Positions 25,003 through 34,303 of a stretch of DNA of 64,000 nucleotides are shown here, in pieces. The position numbers and the translations under genes are program-made. The stretch covers positions 62,001 to 126,000 of the forward strand of contig NZ_JBNGOT010000004.1 of assembly GCF_050589705.1 (NCBI RefSeq), read 5' to 3'. The notes under the pieces are model-generated. The model was given only the letters and a program-made list of their open reading frames with translations. It was not told the origin of the DNA and ran no database searches. The stretch is from Sunxiuqinia rutila (lineage in GTDB: Bacteria > Bacteroidota > Bacteroidia > Bacteroidales > Prolixibacteraceae). Within the stretch, counting starts at the first letter, position 1, and each line of letters begins with the position of its first letter.

Positions 25003-27417
25003 ATGTGGGTTTGGCTCTCCGGTATTATACTTAGAAACAGGCGTTTATTACTTTCAATATTAGGACTTGTGACCATTTTCATGGCCTATCAGGCCAGTAG
25101 AGTTGAAATGTCCTATGAGGCGGCACAGTTGCTTCCTAAAAAAGACAGTGCTTATGTTGATTACCAAAAGTTCAGAGAAATTTTTGGAGAAGAAGGTAAT
25201 CTGATTGTCGTGGGTGTTGAAGATCCGGATTTTTTCCAGCTGGATCATTTTGAAGACTGGCATGAACTGGTCTCCAACCTGGACCAGATTGACGGGGTTG
25301 AAAATCTACTGTCGGTTTCCAACGCTTATAATTTAAGGAAGAACAAGGAAAAGCGCAGTTTTGAAATTGAAGAAATCTTCCCGGAAGAAATCAATTCCCA
25401 GCAACAACTCGACAGCCTGGCCTCGCTCTTTCACAGCCTGCCCTTCTATCGTGGTTTATTATACAATGAGGAGTCCGACTTTTATTTGCTGGCCATTTCG
25501 GTCAACAAAGATAAAATGAAGTCGAAACAGCGGGAAAAAATGGTGACTTCGATTCAAAAGACCTGCGAAGCCTTCTCCGAGAAAACCGAATTAGACCTCC
25601 ACTATTCCGGTCTCCCTTACATTCGGGTTGTCAATTCCATCAAAATCAAAAAAGAAATTTACCTGTTCAGTGCCTTGGCCCTGCTGCTTTGTATCATCAC
25701 CCTCTTTCTGTTTTTCAGATCGTTCAAAGCCGTTCTTTTCCCCATCTTGATTGTTATTACCGGGGTGATATGGGCCATGGGAACCATGGCGCTGTTTGGA
25801 TTTAAAATTACGCTGCTCACCGGGATGATTCCGTCCCTGCTCATCGTAATTGGTATTCCCAACAGTATTTACATGCTGAACAAGTACCATCACGAATTTC
25901 GGAATCACGGAAACAACATAAAAGCCTTGCAGCGAGTCATTATTAAAATCGGGAACGCCACCTTTTTAACCAACCTGACCACGGCTTCCGGTTTTGCCAC
26001 CTTCGTGATTACCAACAGTGAAATTTTAAGGCAATTTGGAGTCATTGCTGCCCTGAACATCCTGACCTTGTTTGTTCTTTCACTGCTGCTGATTCCCATT
26101 TTGTTTAGCTTTGCCAAACCTCCGGGCGAGCGTCACATTAAGCACCTGGAAAGCAAACTCTTCCAATTTATCGTTATGCGTCTGGAAACCATTTCACAGA
26201 AGCACCGCAAGCTGGTTTACATTTCCACCATTGGCGTATTGCTGCTGGGTTTCTATGGCATTTCGCAAATAAAGAGCTCTGGCTACATGGTCGACGATAT
26301 TCCGGAAAGCGACATCATTTACAAGGACCTGAAATACTTTGAAAAACAAGTTGACGGATTGATGCCTCTGGAAATCATTATTGATACCCAACGCCCCAAC
26401 GGAGTCATGAGCCTCAGCAATTTCAAACGCATTGACCAATTGGAAAAACGACTGGAAAATTACGATGAACTGTCGTCTTCCATGTCGTTGCTGAATATAT
26501 TGAAATTCTCGAAACAGGCTTTCTATAATGGTAATGAGCGCTACTACAGTCTGCCTAACAACCAGGAAAAAAACTTCATACTGGGTTACGCCACCAAAAG
26601 TAATGAAGATGAAGCTGCTGGAGTCAGCGCCCTTCATTCCTTTTTGGATAGCACCAAACAAGTAACCCGAGTAAGTATTCGGATGCACGATGTGGGCACC
26701 AAACGCATGGAAGAGCTTTACACCGAGTTTAAGCAGGAAGTTGACTCCGTTTTTCCGGCCGACAAGTACGATGTAACCGTAACCGGCTCCAGCGTAACCT
26801 TCTTCAAAGGCACGCAGTACCTGGTAAAAAATTTGTTTAGCAGCCTCACCCTGGCCATCTTCCTGATTGCCACCTTTATGGCAGTTATGTTTTACTCCTG
26901 GCGCATGGTGCTAATGTCATTAATACCGAACATCATTCCGCTCATATTTACTGCAGCAATCATGGGTTTTGTGGATATTCCCATCAAGGCTTCCACTATT
27001 CTGGTTTTCAGTATTGCTTTCGGTATTTCGGTCGATAACACCATTCACTTTTTGGCCAAGTACCGGCAAGAACTCACTGCTACCGGCTGGAATATCCAGG
27101 AGTCCGTCAAACTGGCCCTGCGTGAAACAGGCGTGAGCATGATTTACACCTTTGTGGTTCTTTTCTTCGGATTTGGTGTTTACAGCGTTTCCCAGTTTGG
27201 GGGTACAGCAGCCCTTGGTATCCTGGTTTCGCTAACCTTATTTGTCGCAATCACTTCAAACCTGATTCTACTTCCCTCGCTTCTGGCAGGGCTCGAAAAA
27301 TACACGACTACCAAGTCATTCCACGAACCTTTGCTCCAAATCTTTGATGAAGAAGAGGACATTGAGCTGGATGAACTGGAAATAGAAGGGACTAATCAAG
27401 AAGACAAAAAGCTATGA
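25003..27417 (+). CDS. RND superfamily (MMPL-type) transporter
   Basis: About 804 aa with the duplicated RND layout. Helix 1 (about 8-28), a periplasmic loop and a first block of five helices (about 220-370) are followed by helix 7 (about 402-420), a second loop and a second block (about 625-790). GISVDNTIHFLAKYRQEL (near 685) is the conserved helix-4 type aspartate motif; the first half has GIPNSIYMLNKYHHE at the same place. It exports lipids or hydrophobic compounds using the proton gradient; substrate unknown. The ATG at 25003 is preferred over the in-frame TTG two codons upstream. The last codons overlap the next gene by 4 nt (ATGA). Confidence 0.88.
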   Translation: MWVWLSGIILRNRRLLLSILGLVTIFMAYQASRVEMSYEAAQLLPKKDSAYVDYQKFREIFGEEGNLIVVGVEDPDFFQLDHFEDWHELVSNLDQIDGVENLLSVSNAYNLRKNKEKRSFEIEEIFPEEINSQQQLDSLASLFHSLPFYRGLLYNEESDFYLLAISVNKDKMKSKQREKMVTSIQKTCEAFSEKTELDLHYSGLPYIRVVNSIKIKKEIYLFSALALLLCIITLFLFFRSFKAVLFPILIVITGVIWAMGTMALFGFKITLLTGMIPSLLIVIGIPNSIYMLNKYHHEFRNHGNNIKALQRVIIKIGNATFLTNLTTASGFATFVITNSEILRQFGVIAALNILTLFVLSLLLIPILFSFAKPPGERHIKHLESKLFQFIVMRLETISQKHRKLVYISTIGVLLLGFYGISQIKSSGYMVDDIPESDIIYKDLKYFEKQVDGLMPLEIIIDTQRPNGVMSLSNFKRIDQLEKRLENYDELSSSMSLLNILKFSKQAFYNGNERYYSLPNNQEKNFILGYATKSNEDEAAGVSALHSFLDSTKQVTRVSIRMHDVGTKRMEELYTEFKQEVDSVFPADKYDVTVTGSSVTFFKGTQYLVKNLFSSLTLAIFLIATFMAVMFYSWRMVLMSLIPNIIPLIFTAAIMGFVDIPIKASTILVFSIAFGISVDNTIHFLAKYRQELTATGWNIQESVKLALRETGVSMIYTFVVLFFGFGVYSVSQFGGTAALGILVSLTLFVAITSNLILLPSLLAGLEKYTTTKSFHEPLLQIFDEEEDIELDELEIEGTNQEDKKL

Positions 27418-28406
27418 AAGCCATGTATTCAATCCAGGAACTCCAGGAGCTGCTGGTAGAACAACTCCAGCAGGAAGCAACGCAAATCGGACAAACCCAT
27501 CCGGTAAATCTGTACCAACCCATTGAATATACGCTACACATGGGCGGGAAACGCCTGCGTCCGGTAATGCTTCTGATGGCTTGCGATTTATTTGGAGGCG
27601 ATGTGAACAAGGCCTTGCAAGCCGCGCTAGCTGTTGAAGTGTTTCACAACTTCACCCTGTTGCACGACGACATCATGGACAAGGCGGAAATCCGACGTAA
27701 CCAACCTGCAGTTCACAAAAAATACAATGAGAATGTGGCTATTCTTTCAGGCGATGCCATGTCTATCATGGCTTACCAGTACCTGCTAAAAACTGCGCAT
27801 CCCGCCATTCAGCAGGTAGCCCAACTGTTTTCGAGAACGGCCATGGAAGTTTGCGAAGGGCAACAATACGACATGGACTTTGAAAGCCAGTCCAATGTCA
27901 GCATCGACAATTACCTGGAAATGATTCGGCTAAAAACAGCCGTACTGATTGCCGGAGCAATGAAGATGGGAGCACTGCTGGGAGAAGCTCCCAAAGCTGA
28001 CGCTGAGCGTCTTTACCGTTTTGGAATCAATCTTGGACTGGCTTTTCAGCTGCAGGATGACCTCCTGGATGTTTTTGCCGATCAAGCCAAATTCGGTAAA
28101 AAAATCGGTGGTGACATCTTATCCAATAAGAAGACATTCCTTTTGCTCAAAGCACTCGAACTGGCATCGCCCACACAACGAGCCGAATTAGAACACTGGA
28201 TCAATAAAACAGACTTCGCCCCGGAAGAAAAAGTGGCCGCAGTCAAAAAAATATATGGCGAACTGAATCTTCAGGAAATCAGCAGTCAAAAATCAGACGA
28301 TTACTATCAGGCAGCACTTGGCGAATTACAAGCCATTGAGCTTGAAAACGATCGGAAGCAACCATTGATTTTATTGGCTAAAACCATCATGAAACGTGAA
28401 CATTAA
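27414..28406 (+). CDS. Polyprenyl diphosphate synthase
   Basis: 330 aa trans-prenyltransferase that elongates allylic diphosphates with IPP. Both aspartate-rich motifs are present: DDIMD at about 85-89 (FARM, followed by the R-R pair EIRRNQPAVH) and DDLLD near 214-218 (SARM). GGKRLRPVMLLMACD near 43-57 is the conserved IPP-site segment. Chain length is not determined here. It overlaps the MMPL transporter stop by 4 nt, so the two are translationally coupled. Synthesis and export of an isoprenoid lipid is a reasonable guess. A second ATG 9 nt in is also possible. Confidence 0.92.
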   Translation: MKAMYSIQELQELLVEQLQQEATQIGQTHPVNLYQPIEYTLHMGGKRLRPVMLLMACDLFGGDVNKALQAALAVEVFHNFTLLHDDIMDKAEIRRNQPAVHKKYNENVAILSGDAMSIMAYQYLLKTAHPAIQQVAQLFSRTAMEVCEGQQYDMDFESQSNVSIDNYLEMIRLKTAVLIAGAMKMGALLGEAPKADAERLYRFGINLGLAFQLQDDLLDVFADQAKFGKKIGGDILSNKKTFLLLKALELASPTQRAELEHWINKTDFAPEEKVAAVKKIYGELNLQEISSQKSDDYYQAALGELQAIELENDRKQPLILLAKTIMKREH

Positions 28407-28460
28407 GCACTAAAAAGCGTTTGCTATTGTTGTAAAAACAACAGACAATATAAAACCCAT

Positions 28461-28468
28461 TAAATTTG
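28461..28468 (+). promoter_or_regulatory. Candidate -7 box for atpDC
   Basis: TAAATTTG (TAnnTTTG) is 55 nt before the atpD ATG. A small gttgt/acaac hairpin lies about 25 nt further upstream. Confidence 0.4.
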
Positions 28469-28522
28469 TTCAATTAAGCTGGTTTTTGTAATTTCCGGCT
28501 CCACAGAAGTAAACTTTTTATC

Positions 28523-30034
28523 ATGAGTCAAAATATCGGAAAAGTAGTACAGGTTATTGGACCTGTAGTTGATATCAGTTTCGACCGGGAAGGCAGTGAA
28601 CTCCCCAATATTTACGATGCCTTAGAAATTGTTCGCGAAGGCCAGGACAACCTGGTTGTTGAGTGCCAGCAACACATTGGAGAAAACACGGTTCGCGCCA
28701 TTTCAATGGATTCAACAGACGGAATCAGACGCGGAATGGACGTTGTAGCAACCGGTGAAGCCATTACGATGCCACAAGGGCAAATTGCACTGGGACGCTT
28801 GCTGAATGTTACCGGTGATGCCGTTGACGGCATGAAGAACCTTCCCAAGCAAGGATTGAACATTCACAATAAACCACCGAAATACGAAGACCTGACCACT
28901 GAAACAGAAGTTCTTTACACCGGAATTAAAGTAATTGACTTGATTGAGCCTTATGCCAAAGGGGGTAAAATTGGTCTGTTTGGTGGTGCTGGTGTTGGAA
29001 AAACCGTATTGATTCAGGAGTTGATTAACAATATTGCTTTGGCGCACAGCGGACTTTCTGTTTTTGCCGGAGTAGGAGAACGGACCCGTGAAGGAAACGA
29101 TTTGCTTCGCGAGATGATTGAAGCGAAAATTGTTGACTATGGTGACGAATTCCGCAAATCGATGGAAGAAGGCGGATGGGACCTTTCAAAAGTAGACCCG
29201 GAAGCCCTGAAAAAATCAAAACTGGCCATGGTGTTCGGACAGATGAACGAACCTCCCGGCGCCCGTGCCCGGGTAGCACTTTCCGGATTGACCATTGCAG
29301 AAAGCTTGCGCGACGGTGACGGTAGCAGCTCTGGTGGACGCGATATCCTGTTCTTTGTTGACAACGTATTCCGTTTCACACAGGCAGGTTCAGAGGTGTC
29401 AGCCCTTTTAGGACGGATGCCTTCAGCGGTAGGTTACCAACCCACGCTGGCTTCTGAGATGGGTGAAATGCAAGAGCGAATCACCTCAACCAAAAATGGA
29501 TCAATTACATCGGTTCAGGCCGTTTACGTACCTGCTGATGACTTGACTGACCCTGCACCGGCCACAACCTTTGCGCACTTGGATGCTACAACGGTATTGA
29601 GCCGAAAAATATCAGAGCTCGGAATTTATCCTGCAGTTGATCCACTGGAATCGTCTTCACGAATCCTGACTGCCGATATTGTTGGGCAGGAACATTACAA
29701 CTGTGCCCAGCAGGTGAAAGAAATTCTGCAACGCTACAAAGAGCTTCAGGACATTATCGCCATTCTTGGAATGGACGAACTATCGGAAGAAGACAAACTG
29801 GTTGTTCACCGTGCCCGCCGGGTACAGCGCTTCCTGTCTCAGCCATTCTTCGTAGCCGAACAGTTTACAGGACTGCAAGGAAAACTGGTTTCCATTGAGG
29901 ATACCATTAAAGGGTTCAACATGATCATGAATGGTGAAGTGGATCAATATCCCGAATCAGCCTTCAACTTGGTTGGAACGATTGAAGAAGCCATCGAGAA
30001 AGGTGAAAAAATGCTGGCTGAAGCCCATGCTTAA
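28523..30034 (+). CDS. atpD: F-type ATP synthase beta subunit
   Basis: 503 aa catalytic subunit of F1. P-loop GGAGVGKT is near residues 152-160, followed by the catalytic GERTREGNDL loop, then ALSGLTIAESLRDG (the DELSEED-domain side), and DELSEED itself as MDELSEEDKL near 420. About 40 residues longer than E. coli AtpD, including an insertion around MEEGGWDLSKVDPEALKKSK. As in many Bacteroidota, only beta and epsilon are here; the other subunits must lie elsewhere. Confidence 0.98.
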   Translation: MSQNIGKVVQVIGPVVDISFDREGSELPNIYDALEIVREGQDNLVVECQQHIGENTVRAISMDSTDGIRRGMDVVATGEAITMPQGQIALGRLLNVTGDAVDGMKNLPKQGLNIHNKPPKYEDLTTETEVLYTGIKVIDLIEPYAKGGKIGLFGGAGVGKTVLIQELINNIALAHSGLSVFAGVGERTREGNDLLREMIEAKIVDYGDEFRKSMEEGGWDLSKVDPEALKKSKLAMVFGQMNEPPGARARVALSGLTIAESLRDGDGSSSGGRDILFFVDNVFRFTQAGSEVSALLGRMPSAVGYQPTLASEMGEMQERITSTKNGSITSVQAVYVPADDLTDPAPATTFAHLDATTVLSRKISELGIYPAVDPLESSSRILTADIVGQEHYNCAQQVKEILQRYKELQDIIAILGMDELSEEDKLVVHRARRVQRFLSQPFFVAEQFTGLQGKLVSIEDTIKGFNMIMNGEVDQYPESAFNLVGTIEEAIEKGEKMLAEAHA

Positions 30035-30045
30035 AACCCATAAAC

Positions 30046-30288
30046 ATGTTTCTTGAAATTATAACACCCTCGACAAAAGTTTATTCAGGTGAAGTAAGCC
30101 TGGTAAAACTGCCAGGCAGCAAAGGCTCCTTTGCTGTTCTGAAAAACCACGCCCCTATCATCTCGACCCTGGAAGCAGGAAAAATCAAGATTGTTGAAAA
30201 AGGTGACAAGGTGAGCTATTTTGACATTAACGGTGGTGTGGTAGAAGTAAAAAAGAATAAAATTATTGTGCTGACTGAATCAGCATAA
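30046..30288 (+). CDS. atpC: F-type ATP synthase epsilon subunit, short form
   Basis: 80 aa, containing only the N-terminal beta-sandwich (LEIITPSTKVYSGEVSLVKLPGSKGSFAVLKNHAPIISTLEAG). The C-terminal helical hairpin that inhibits ATPase in E. coli-type epsilon (about 135 aa) is missing. A short epsilon of this kind is known in Bacteroidota and green sulfur bacteria. It starts 12 nt after atpD and is followed by a strong terminator. Confidence 0.95.
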   Translation: MFLEIITPSTKVYSGEVSLVKLPGSKGSFAVLKNHAPIISTLEAGKIKIVEKGDKVSYFDINGGVVEVKKNKIIVLTESA

Positions 30289-30312
30289 ATATATTTACAC
30301 TCATTAATTGAT

Positions 30313-30352
30313 AATACCCTGAAAGATCAATATCTTTCAGGGTATTATTTTT
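30313..30352 (+). terminator. Terminator after atpC
   Basis: A 15-bp perfect stem pairs 30313-30327 (aataccctgaaagat) with 30332-30346, with a 4-nt loop followed by atttttt-like T's. It ends 5 nt before the start codon of the next gene. Confidence 0.92.
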
Positions 30353-30356
30353 AGCA

Positions 30357-31340
30357 TTGGCTCCTAAAATACTCATCATACGGTTTAGCTCCATCGGCGA
30401 CATTGTTCTGACCAGCCCGGTGCTGCGCTGCTTAAAAACGCAGCTGCCTGAATCTGAAATTCATTTTTTAACCAAGAAAAAACATGAAGACCTGCTTCGG
30501 GCCAATCCGTACATCGATCAACTCTTTCTGCTGCAATCCAACCTAACTGAACTCACCCAGCAGCTTCAACAGGAAAATTACGACTACATTGTGGACTTGC
30601 ACCACAACCTGCGTAGCCAGTTTATCCGGCGCAACCTGCGCAAGAAAACCTACAGTCTGCACAAGCTGAATATCGAAAAATGGCTGCTGGTTACCCTTAA
30701 AATGAATCTGATGCCCAAAATTCACATCGTCGACCGGATGATGAACACCGTGGCGCCGCTGGGCATTAGAAACGACGGACTGGGATTGGATTATTTCATT
30801 CCCGAAGAAGAAGATTACCCCCTGAGTCACTTACCCGAAGAATTCAGGCAGGGCTATGTTGCTCTGGTTTTGGCCGGCAGCTTTTACACCAAACGGTTTC
30901 CTGCCGAAAAACACTTGGAAGTGATTGCCAAAACCCAGCTTCCCTTTGTTTTACTCGGCGGGAAAAATGAATTGGAGCTGGCCCGGAAGATTGAAGAACA
31001 AACATCGGGCAGGGTTCTTAATTTGTGCCATCAACTAAGCCTGAACCAATCGGCCTCGCTGGTCAAAAGTGCCCGGCTGGTTATTTCAAACGACACCGGA
31101 CTCATGCATATTGCCGCAGCTTTTCAGCAAAAAATTCTTTCGATTTGGGGCGGCACAATCCCCGACCTGGGAATGACTCCCTACCAGCCGCATCCTCAAT
31201 CCCGCATCTTCAAAGTAAACGGATTAAGCTGCCAACCCTGCTCTAAAATTGGAAAAGCCTACTGCCCCAAACAACATTTCCGTTGCATGCTTGCGCAAGA
31301 TACAACGGAAATGGCTCAATGGGTTAAACAGAATTTTTAG
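30357..31340 (+). CDS. Glycosyltransferase family 9 (heptosyltransferase-like)
   Basis: 327 aa, GT9/WaaC-WaaF fold for transfer of a sugar (ADP-heptose in known members) to the LPS core at the inner membrane. KILIIRFSSIGDIVLTSPVLRCLK at the N-terminus and SARLVISNDTGLMHIAAAF plus SIWGGTIPD near 240-270 are the family signatures. No ATG lies near the conserved N-terminus; the TTG at 30357 is the only plausible initiator and sits directly behind the atpC terminator. It ends with a 4-nt convergent overlap with the PatB-like gene. Confidence 0.88.
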   Translation: MAPKILIIRFSSIGDIVLTSPVLRCLKTQLPESEIHFLTKKKHEDLLRANPYIDQLFLLQSNLTELTQQLQQENYDYIVDLHHNLRSQFIRRNLRKKTYSLHKLNIEKWLLVTLKMNLMPKIHIVDRMMNTVAPLGIRNDGLGLDYFIPEEEDYPLSHLPEEFRQGYVALVLAGSFYTKRFPAEKHLEVIAKTQLPFVLLGGKNELELARKIEEQTSGRVLNLCHQLSLNQSASLVKSARLVISNDTGLMHIAAAFQQKILSIWGGTIPDLGMTPYQPHPQSRIFKVNGLSCQPCSKIGKAYCPKQHFRCMLAQDTTEMAQWVKQNF

Positions 31341-32503
31341 GCAAACGCTTGCTCGATCCGGATTAAAGCCTGCTCCAGCGTTGCTTTTGGACAGGCAATA
31401 TTGATTCGCATGTAGCCCTTCCCTTGCGTTCCAAACTGAATGCCCCGGTTCAGACCAACACCGGCATTAATCAATCGGTCGTTCAGTTCATCATCCGTCA
31501 GCTTACAGGCTGAAAAATCCAGCCAGATCAGGTAAGTTGCTTCGGGTTTCATCGGAACAATCTGAGGCACTTTCTCTTTCAGGAAAGTCTCTAAAAAGCG
31601 GTAGTTTTCCTGTAAGTAATCCATCATTTGATCCACCCAGTCGGCTCCTTCGCGCAAGGCTGTTTCCAGGGCCAGCGAGCCAAAAATGTTCCCCATATGC
31701 AAGTGCGGTACCTGCAAACTCCGGTTGTAGCGCACCAACAGACGCTTATTAGGAATGACCACAAAAGAGGTGGTTAAACCGGCAATGTTGAAGGTTTTAC
31801 TTCCCGACATTAACACCACACAGTTGTCGGCAATCTCATCAGACAGCGAAGCCAAGGGAATGTGCTTATAGCCATCAAACACCAGGTCGGCATGAATTTC
31901 ATCCGAAATAATCAACACGTTATTCTCCAGGCAGATTGTTGCCAGCTGGGTCAGTTCTTCGCGTGTCCAAACCATTCCCCCTGGATTTTGCGGATTACAC
32001 AACAACAACATCTTGGTGTTGGGCGTAATTTTGCGCTTAAGATCCTCAAAATCGAACGTGTAGCGACCATTCTGCAGCTTTAGCGGGTTTTCCACAAGCT
32101 TTCGTCCGGTTCCCTTAATCGAATCAAAAAACGGGAAATACACTGGTGGTTGCAAAATCACCTCATCACCAGCCTTGGAATAAGTTTCAATGGCCAGGGT
32201 TAATCCAGCCACAACCCCCGGACTAAATGAAAGCCATTCCTTATCAATCTTCCAATCGTGCCGCTGCTCCAACCAATTCAGAATAGCATCCGAGTAAGAA
32301 TCGCCGCGAAACGTGTACGCTAAAACCTCATGTTCCAAACGCTTCCGCAAGGCATCCATCACAAAGTCCGGCGTCTTAAAATCCATATCGGCCACCCAAA
32401 GAGGCAACACATCCATGGTTCCAAACACCTGCTCCCGGGCGTCATATTTCAAACTGTTGGTATTGGTCCGGTCAACCAGTTCATCAAAATTGTATTTTTT
32501 CAT
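31337..32503 (-). CDS. patB: PatB/MalY-type PLP-dependent C-S lyase (aminotransferase class I/II)
   Basis: 388 aa fold-type I PLP enzyme; family members cleave cystathionine or cysteine conjugates (C-S beta-lyase). The PLP lysine is K236 in GSKTFNIAGL. The CNPQNPGG (169-176) and SDEIHADLVFDG (200-211) motifs are the PatB/MalY signatures, as is the N-terminal MDVLPLWVADMDF. Length is typical. Substrate preference is not visible from sequence. Monocistronic. Confidence 0.92.
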   Translation of the reverse strand: MKKYNFDELVDRTNTNSLKYDAREQVFGTMDVLPLWVADMDFKTPDFVMDALRKRLEHEVLAYTFRGDSYSDAILNWLEQRHDWKIDKEWLSFSPGVVAGLTLAIETYSKAGDEVILQPPVYFPFFDSIKGTGRKLVENPLKLQNGRYTFDFEDLKRKITPNTKMLLLCNPQNPGGMVWTREELTQLATICLENNVLIISDEIHADLVFDGYKHIPLASLSDEIADNCVVLMSGSKTFNIAGLTTSFVVIPNKRLLVRYNRSLQVPHLHMGNIFGSLALETALREGADWVDQMMDYLQENYRFLETFLKEKVPQIVPMKPEATYLIWLDFSACKLTDDELNDRLINAGVGLNRGIQFGTQGKGYMRINIACPKATLEQALIRIEQAFA

Positions 32504-32635
32504 AGCATTTTACCTATTCGTTCTTCTAATTTCAGCAAATCAGACACTTCCGTAGCCTGGGAACTTCGCATCTGCATAGCACTTCCATAAACAAAGGCAG
32601 CAAAGTTACCCTTCCCAGCAAGGCGTTCCAATAGC

Positions 32636-33325
32636 CTAAAGTTCGATCTTTTTCAGAAAATACAAGTCCTCTTCCCGCTCAACTTTCAACACAAAGTTAA
32701 AACGATCCAGGTCCAGGCATAAATCAAAATCAACAGCAGGAGCCCAGCTTTGTTTTTCGGGAACAAAAAAACGTGCTCCGGCACCATGACGCAAGCGTTC
32801 AACCATAGCCGGGAAGTCAACCGGCTCATCCAGCAATTTCGCCTTGATGTATTCCGCCAGGAAAGTATCTTCGTCAGTTGGTTGCTGGCAGGCATACCCC
32901 ATACATACCAGCGAGAGCTTTTCGGGTTGCCGCTGCCGGATATATTGAATAATAGCGCCGGCATTAACAAAGCTTCCGCTTATAATCTCATCGGCACCCG
33001 TTGCATTCACAATCCCCTGTGTACCGCTACTGGTGGTATGTACCATTGTTTTACCGACAAGCTGGGTGCTGACCAATTGCGAAGGCGAGTTCCCAAAATC
33101 AAAACCTTCGGGCTTCTGCTCGTTCCGCTCACCAACAAGCAAGTAATCCGGATGCTGCTTTTTGAGTTTATAAGCCAGCTCAATCTGTCCCACAGGATAA
33201 ATACGCTCCACTCCACCATCAAAAGCATAACAAGCTACCGAGAAAGCCCGGAACACATCAATAATAACGGTTAATCCTTGTGCCTGCCGGGCACCTTCCA
33301 GTAATTGTAAGATTTGTATTTCCAT
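32636..33325 (-). CDS. comB: 2-phosphosulfolactate phosphatase
   Basis: 229 aa ComB-family Mg-dependent phosphatase, named from coenzyme M biosynthesis (2-phosphosulfolactate to sulfolactate) but widespread in bacteria without coenzyme M. Seen: VIIDVFRAFSVACYAFDGG with the conserved DVxRA, GERNEQKPEGFDFGNSP, TTSSGTQGI and GSFVNAGAI. All are family hallmarks. The physiological substrate in Bacteroidota is unknown; sulfolactate metabolism is possible. No other sulfonate gene is adjacent. Confidence 0.9.
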   Translation of the reverse strand: MEIQILQLLEGARQAQGLTVIIDVFRAFSVACYAFDGGVERIYPVGQIELAYKLKKQHPDYLLVGERNEQKPEGFDFGNSPSQLVSTQLVGKTMVHTTSSGTQGIVNATGADEIISGSFVNAGAIIQYIRQRQPEKLSLVCMGYACQQPTDEDTFLAEYIKAKLLDEPVDFPAMVERLRHGAGARFFVPEKQSWAPAVDFDLCLDLDRFNFVLKVEREEDLYFLKKIEL

Positions 33326-33489
33326 GAATTTTATTAAAAATTAACACCCTGATCTATTTTATGGCACAATTATTGATGAGCCGCCCTTTGCATCTCCAAT
33401 CCCCTCTAAACACACATGTTAGATGAATTCTTAAGCCCATCAATTTTATTGATCAATCTGATCGCATAAAATTAACCTACCCTTAACGC

Positions 33490-33517
33490 ATGTTTTACAG
33501 CACATGTTGTAAAACAT
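33490..33517 (+). promoter_or_regulatory. Palindromic operator candidate
   Basis: 10-bp perfect arms atgttttaca (33490-33499) and tgtaaaacat (33508-33517) with an 8-nt centre. It lies 2 nt upstream of a TACTTTTG -7 box at 33520-33527, so it covers the -33 region of the promoter of the small exported protein at 33567. Confidence 0.55.
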
Positions 33518-33519
33518 CT

Positions 33520-33527
33520 TACTTTTG
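33520..33527 (+). promoter_or_regulatory. Candidate -7 box for the exported protein at 33567
   Basis: TACTTTTG fits TAnnTTTG exactly, 40 nt before the ATG. Confidence 0.5.
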
Positions 33528-33566
33528 TAAGTGTCATTTAGTAGTGACCATTAAAAATTCAAAACT

Positions 33567-34157
33567 ATGAAAACATTTAGAACAATTACCATGATGTTTG
33601 CATTAACAGTTATTGCAAATATCGCCCTGGCAGCGGGAAGCCTGCGTGTAAACATTCTGCCGATCAATGGCGATCAGGCTGTGGTAGCCATTTCAAACAA
33701 TGCCGAAACCAAATTCCAAATCAGCATTAAAGATGAGCAAGGCGATGTTGTTTACTTTAAAGAAACTGAGGAAAATGTAGCAGACTACCGCAAAGTGTAT
33801 GATTTCTCAAAATTGGAAAACGGAGACTACACCCTGACTGTAAGTATTGATGATGTAAAAGGAGAACGTCCCTTCTCAATTGACCGCGGTTCAATCGTCG
33901 TAGGAAAAGAAAAGACTCTGGCTGCTCCATACTTCTCATTCAACAACGACGTATTGCGTATTGCTTTTCTGAACTACTCAGGCGAACAAACAAGCTTATA
34001 CATTTATGATGGCGACCAACTTGTTTACAGCAAAGCATTGGAAAATTCTTTCTCTGTAAACGAAGGACTTAACCTTTCTAAATTAGCTACAGGAGATTAC
34101 CAAGTGGTATTGGCTTCAGGAAATGAAGTTTACGACTACGCAGTTGCTGTAAAATAA
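33567..34157 (+). CDS. Exported beta-sandwich protein (unrecognised)
   Basis: 196 aa. Signal peptide 1-22 (ALTVIANIALAAG). The mature part has two beta-rich repeats of about 80 residues, each ending with an (E)NGDYTLTVS / ATGDYQVVLAS motif. This is the strand pattern of FlgD/T9SS-sorting-like Ig folds, but no membrane anchor or sorting tail is present. It has its own promoter and operator candidates and its own terminator, suggesting well-regulated expression. Function unknown. Confidence 0.65.
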   Translation: MKTFRTITMMFALTVIANIALAAGSLRVNILPINGDQAVVAISNNAETKFQISIKDEQGDVVYFKETEENVADYRKVYDFSKLENGDYTLTVSIDDVKGERPFSIDRGSIVVGKEKTLAAPYFSFNNDVLRIAFLNYSGEQTSLYIYDGDQLVYSKALENSFSVNEGLNLSKLATGDYQVVLASGNEVYDYAVAVK

Positions 34158-34179
34158 GAAGTCCCAAAACTTTTTTTCC

Positions 34180-34212
34180 AATGCGGTTATCCACAAGAGA
34201 CCGCATTTTTTA
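34180..34212 (+). terminator. Terminator after the exported beta-sandwich gene
   Basis: aatgcggt (34180-34187) pairs with accgcatt (34200-34207), followed by T's. Confidence 0.85.
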
Positions 34213-34303
34213 TGCTTTAAAAATTGCCGGCACACCCACCAAAACAAAAGCCATTCTCTTAAGGAATGACTTTCATGTTTTTAGTCTGTCTGATACGATC
34301 GCA

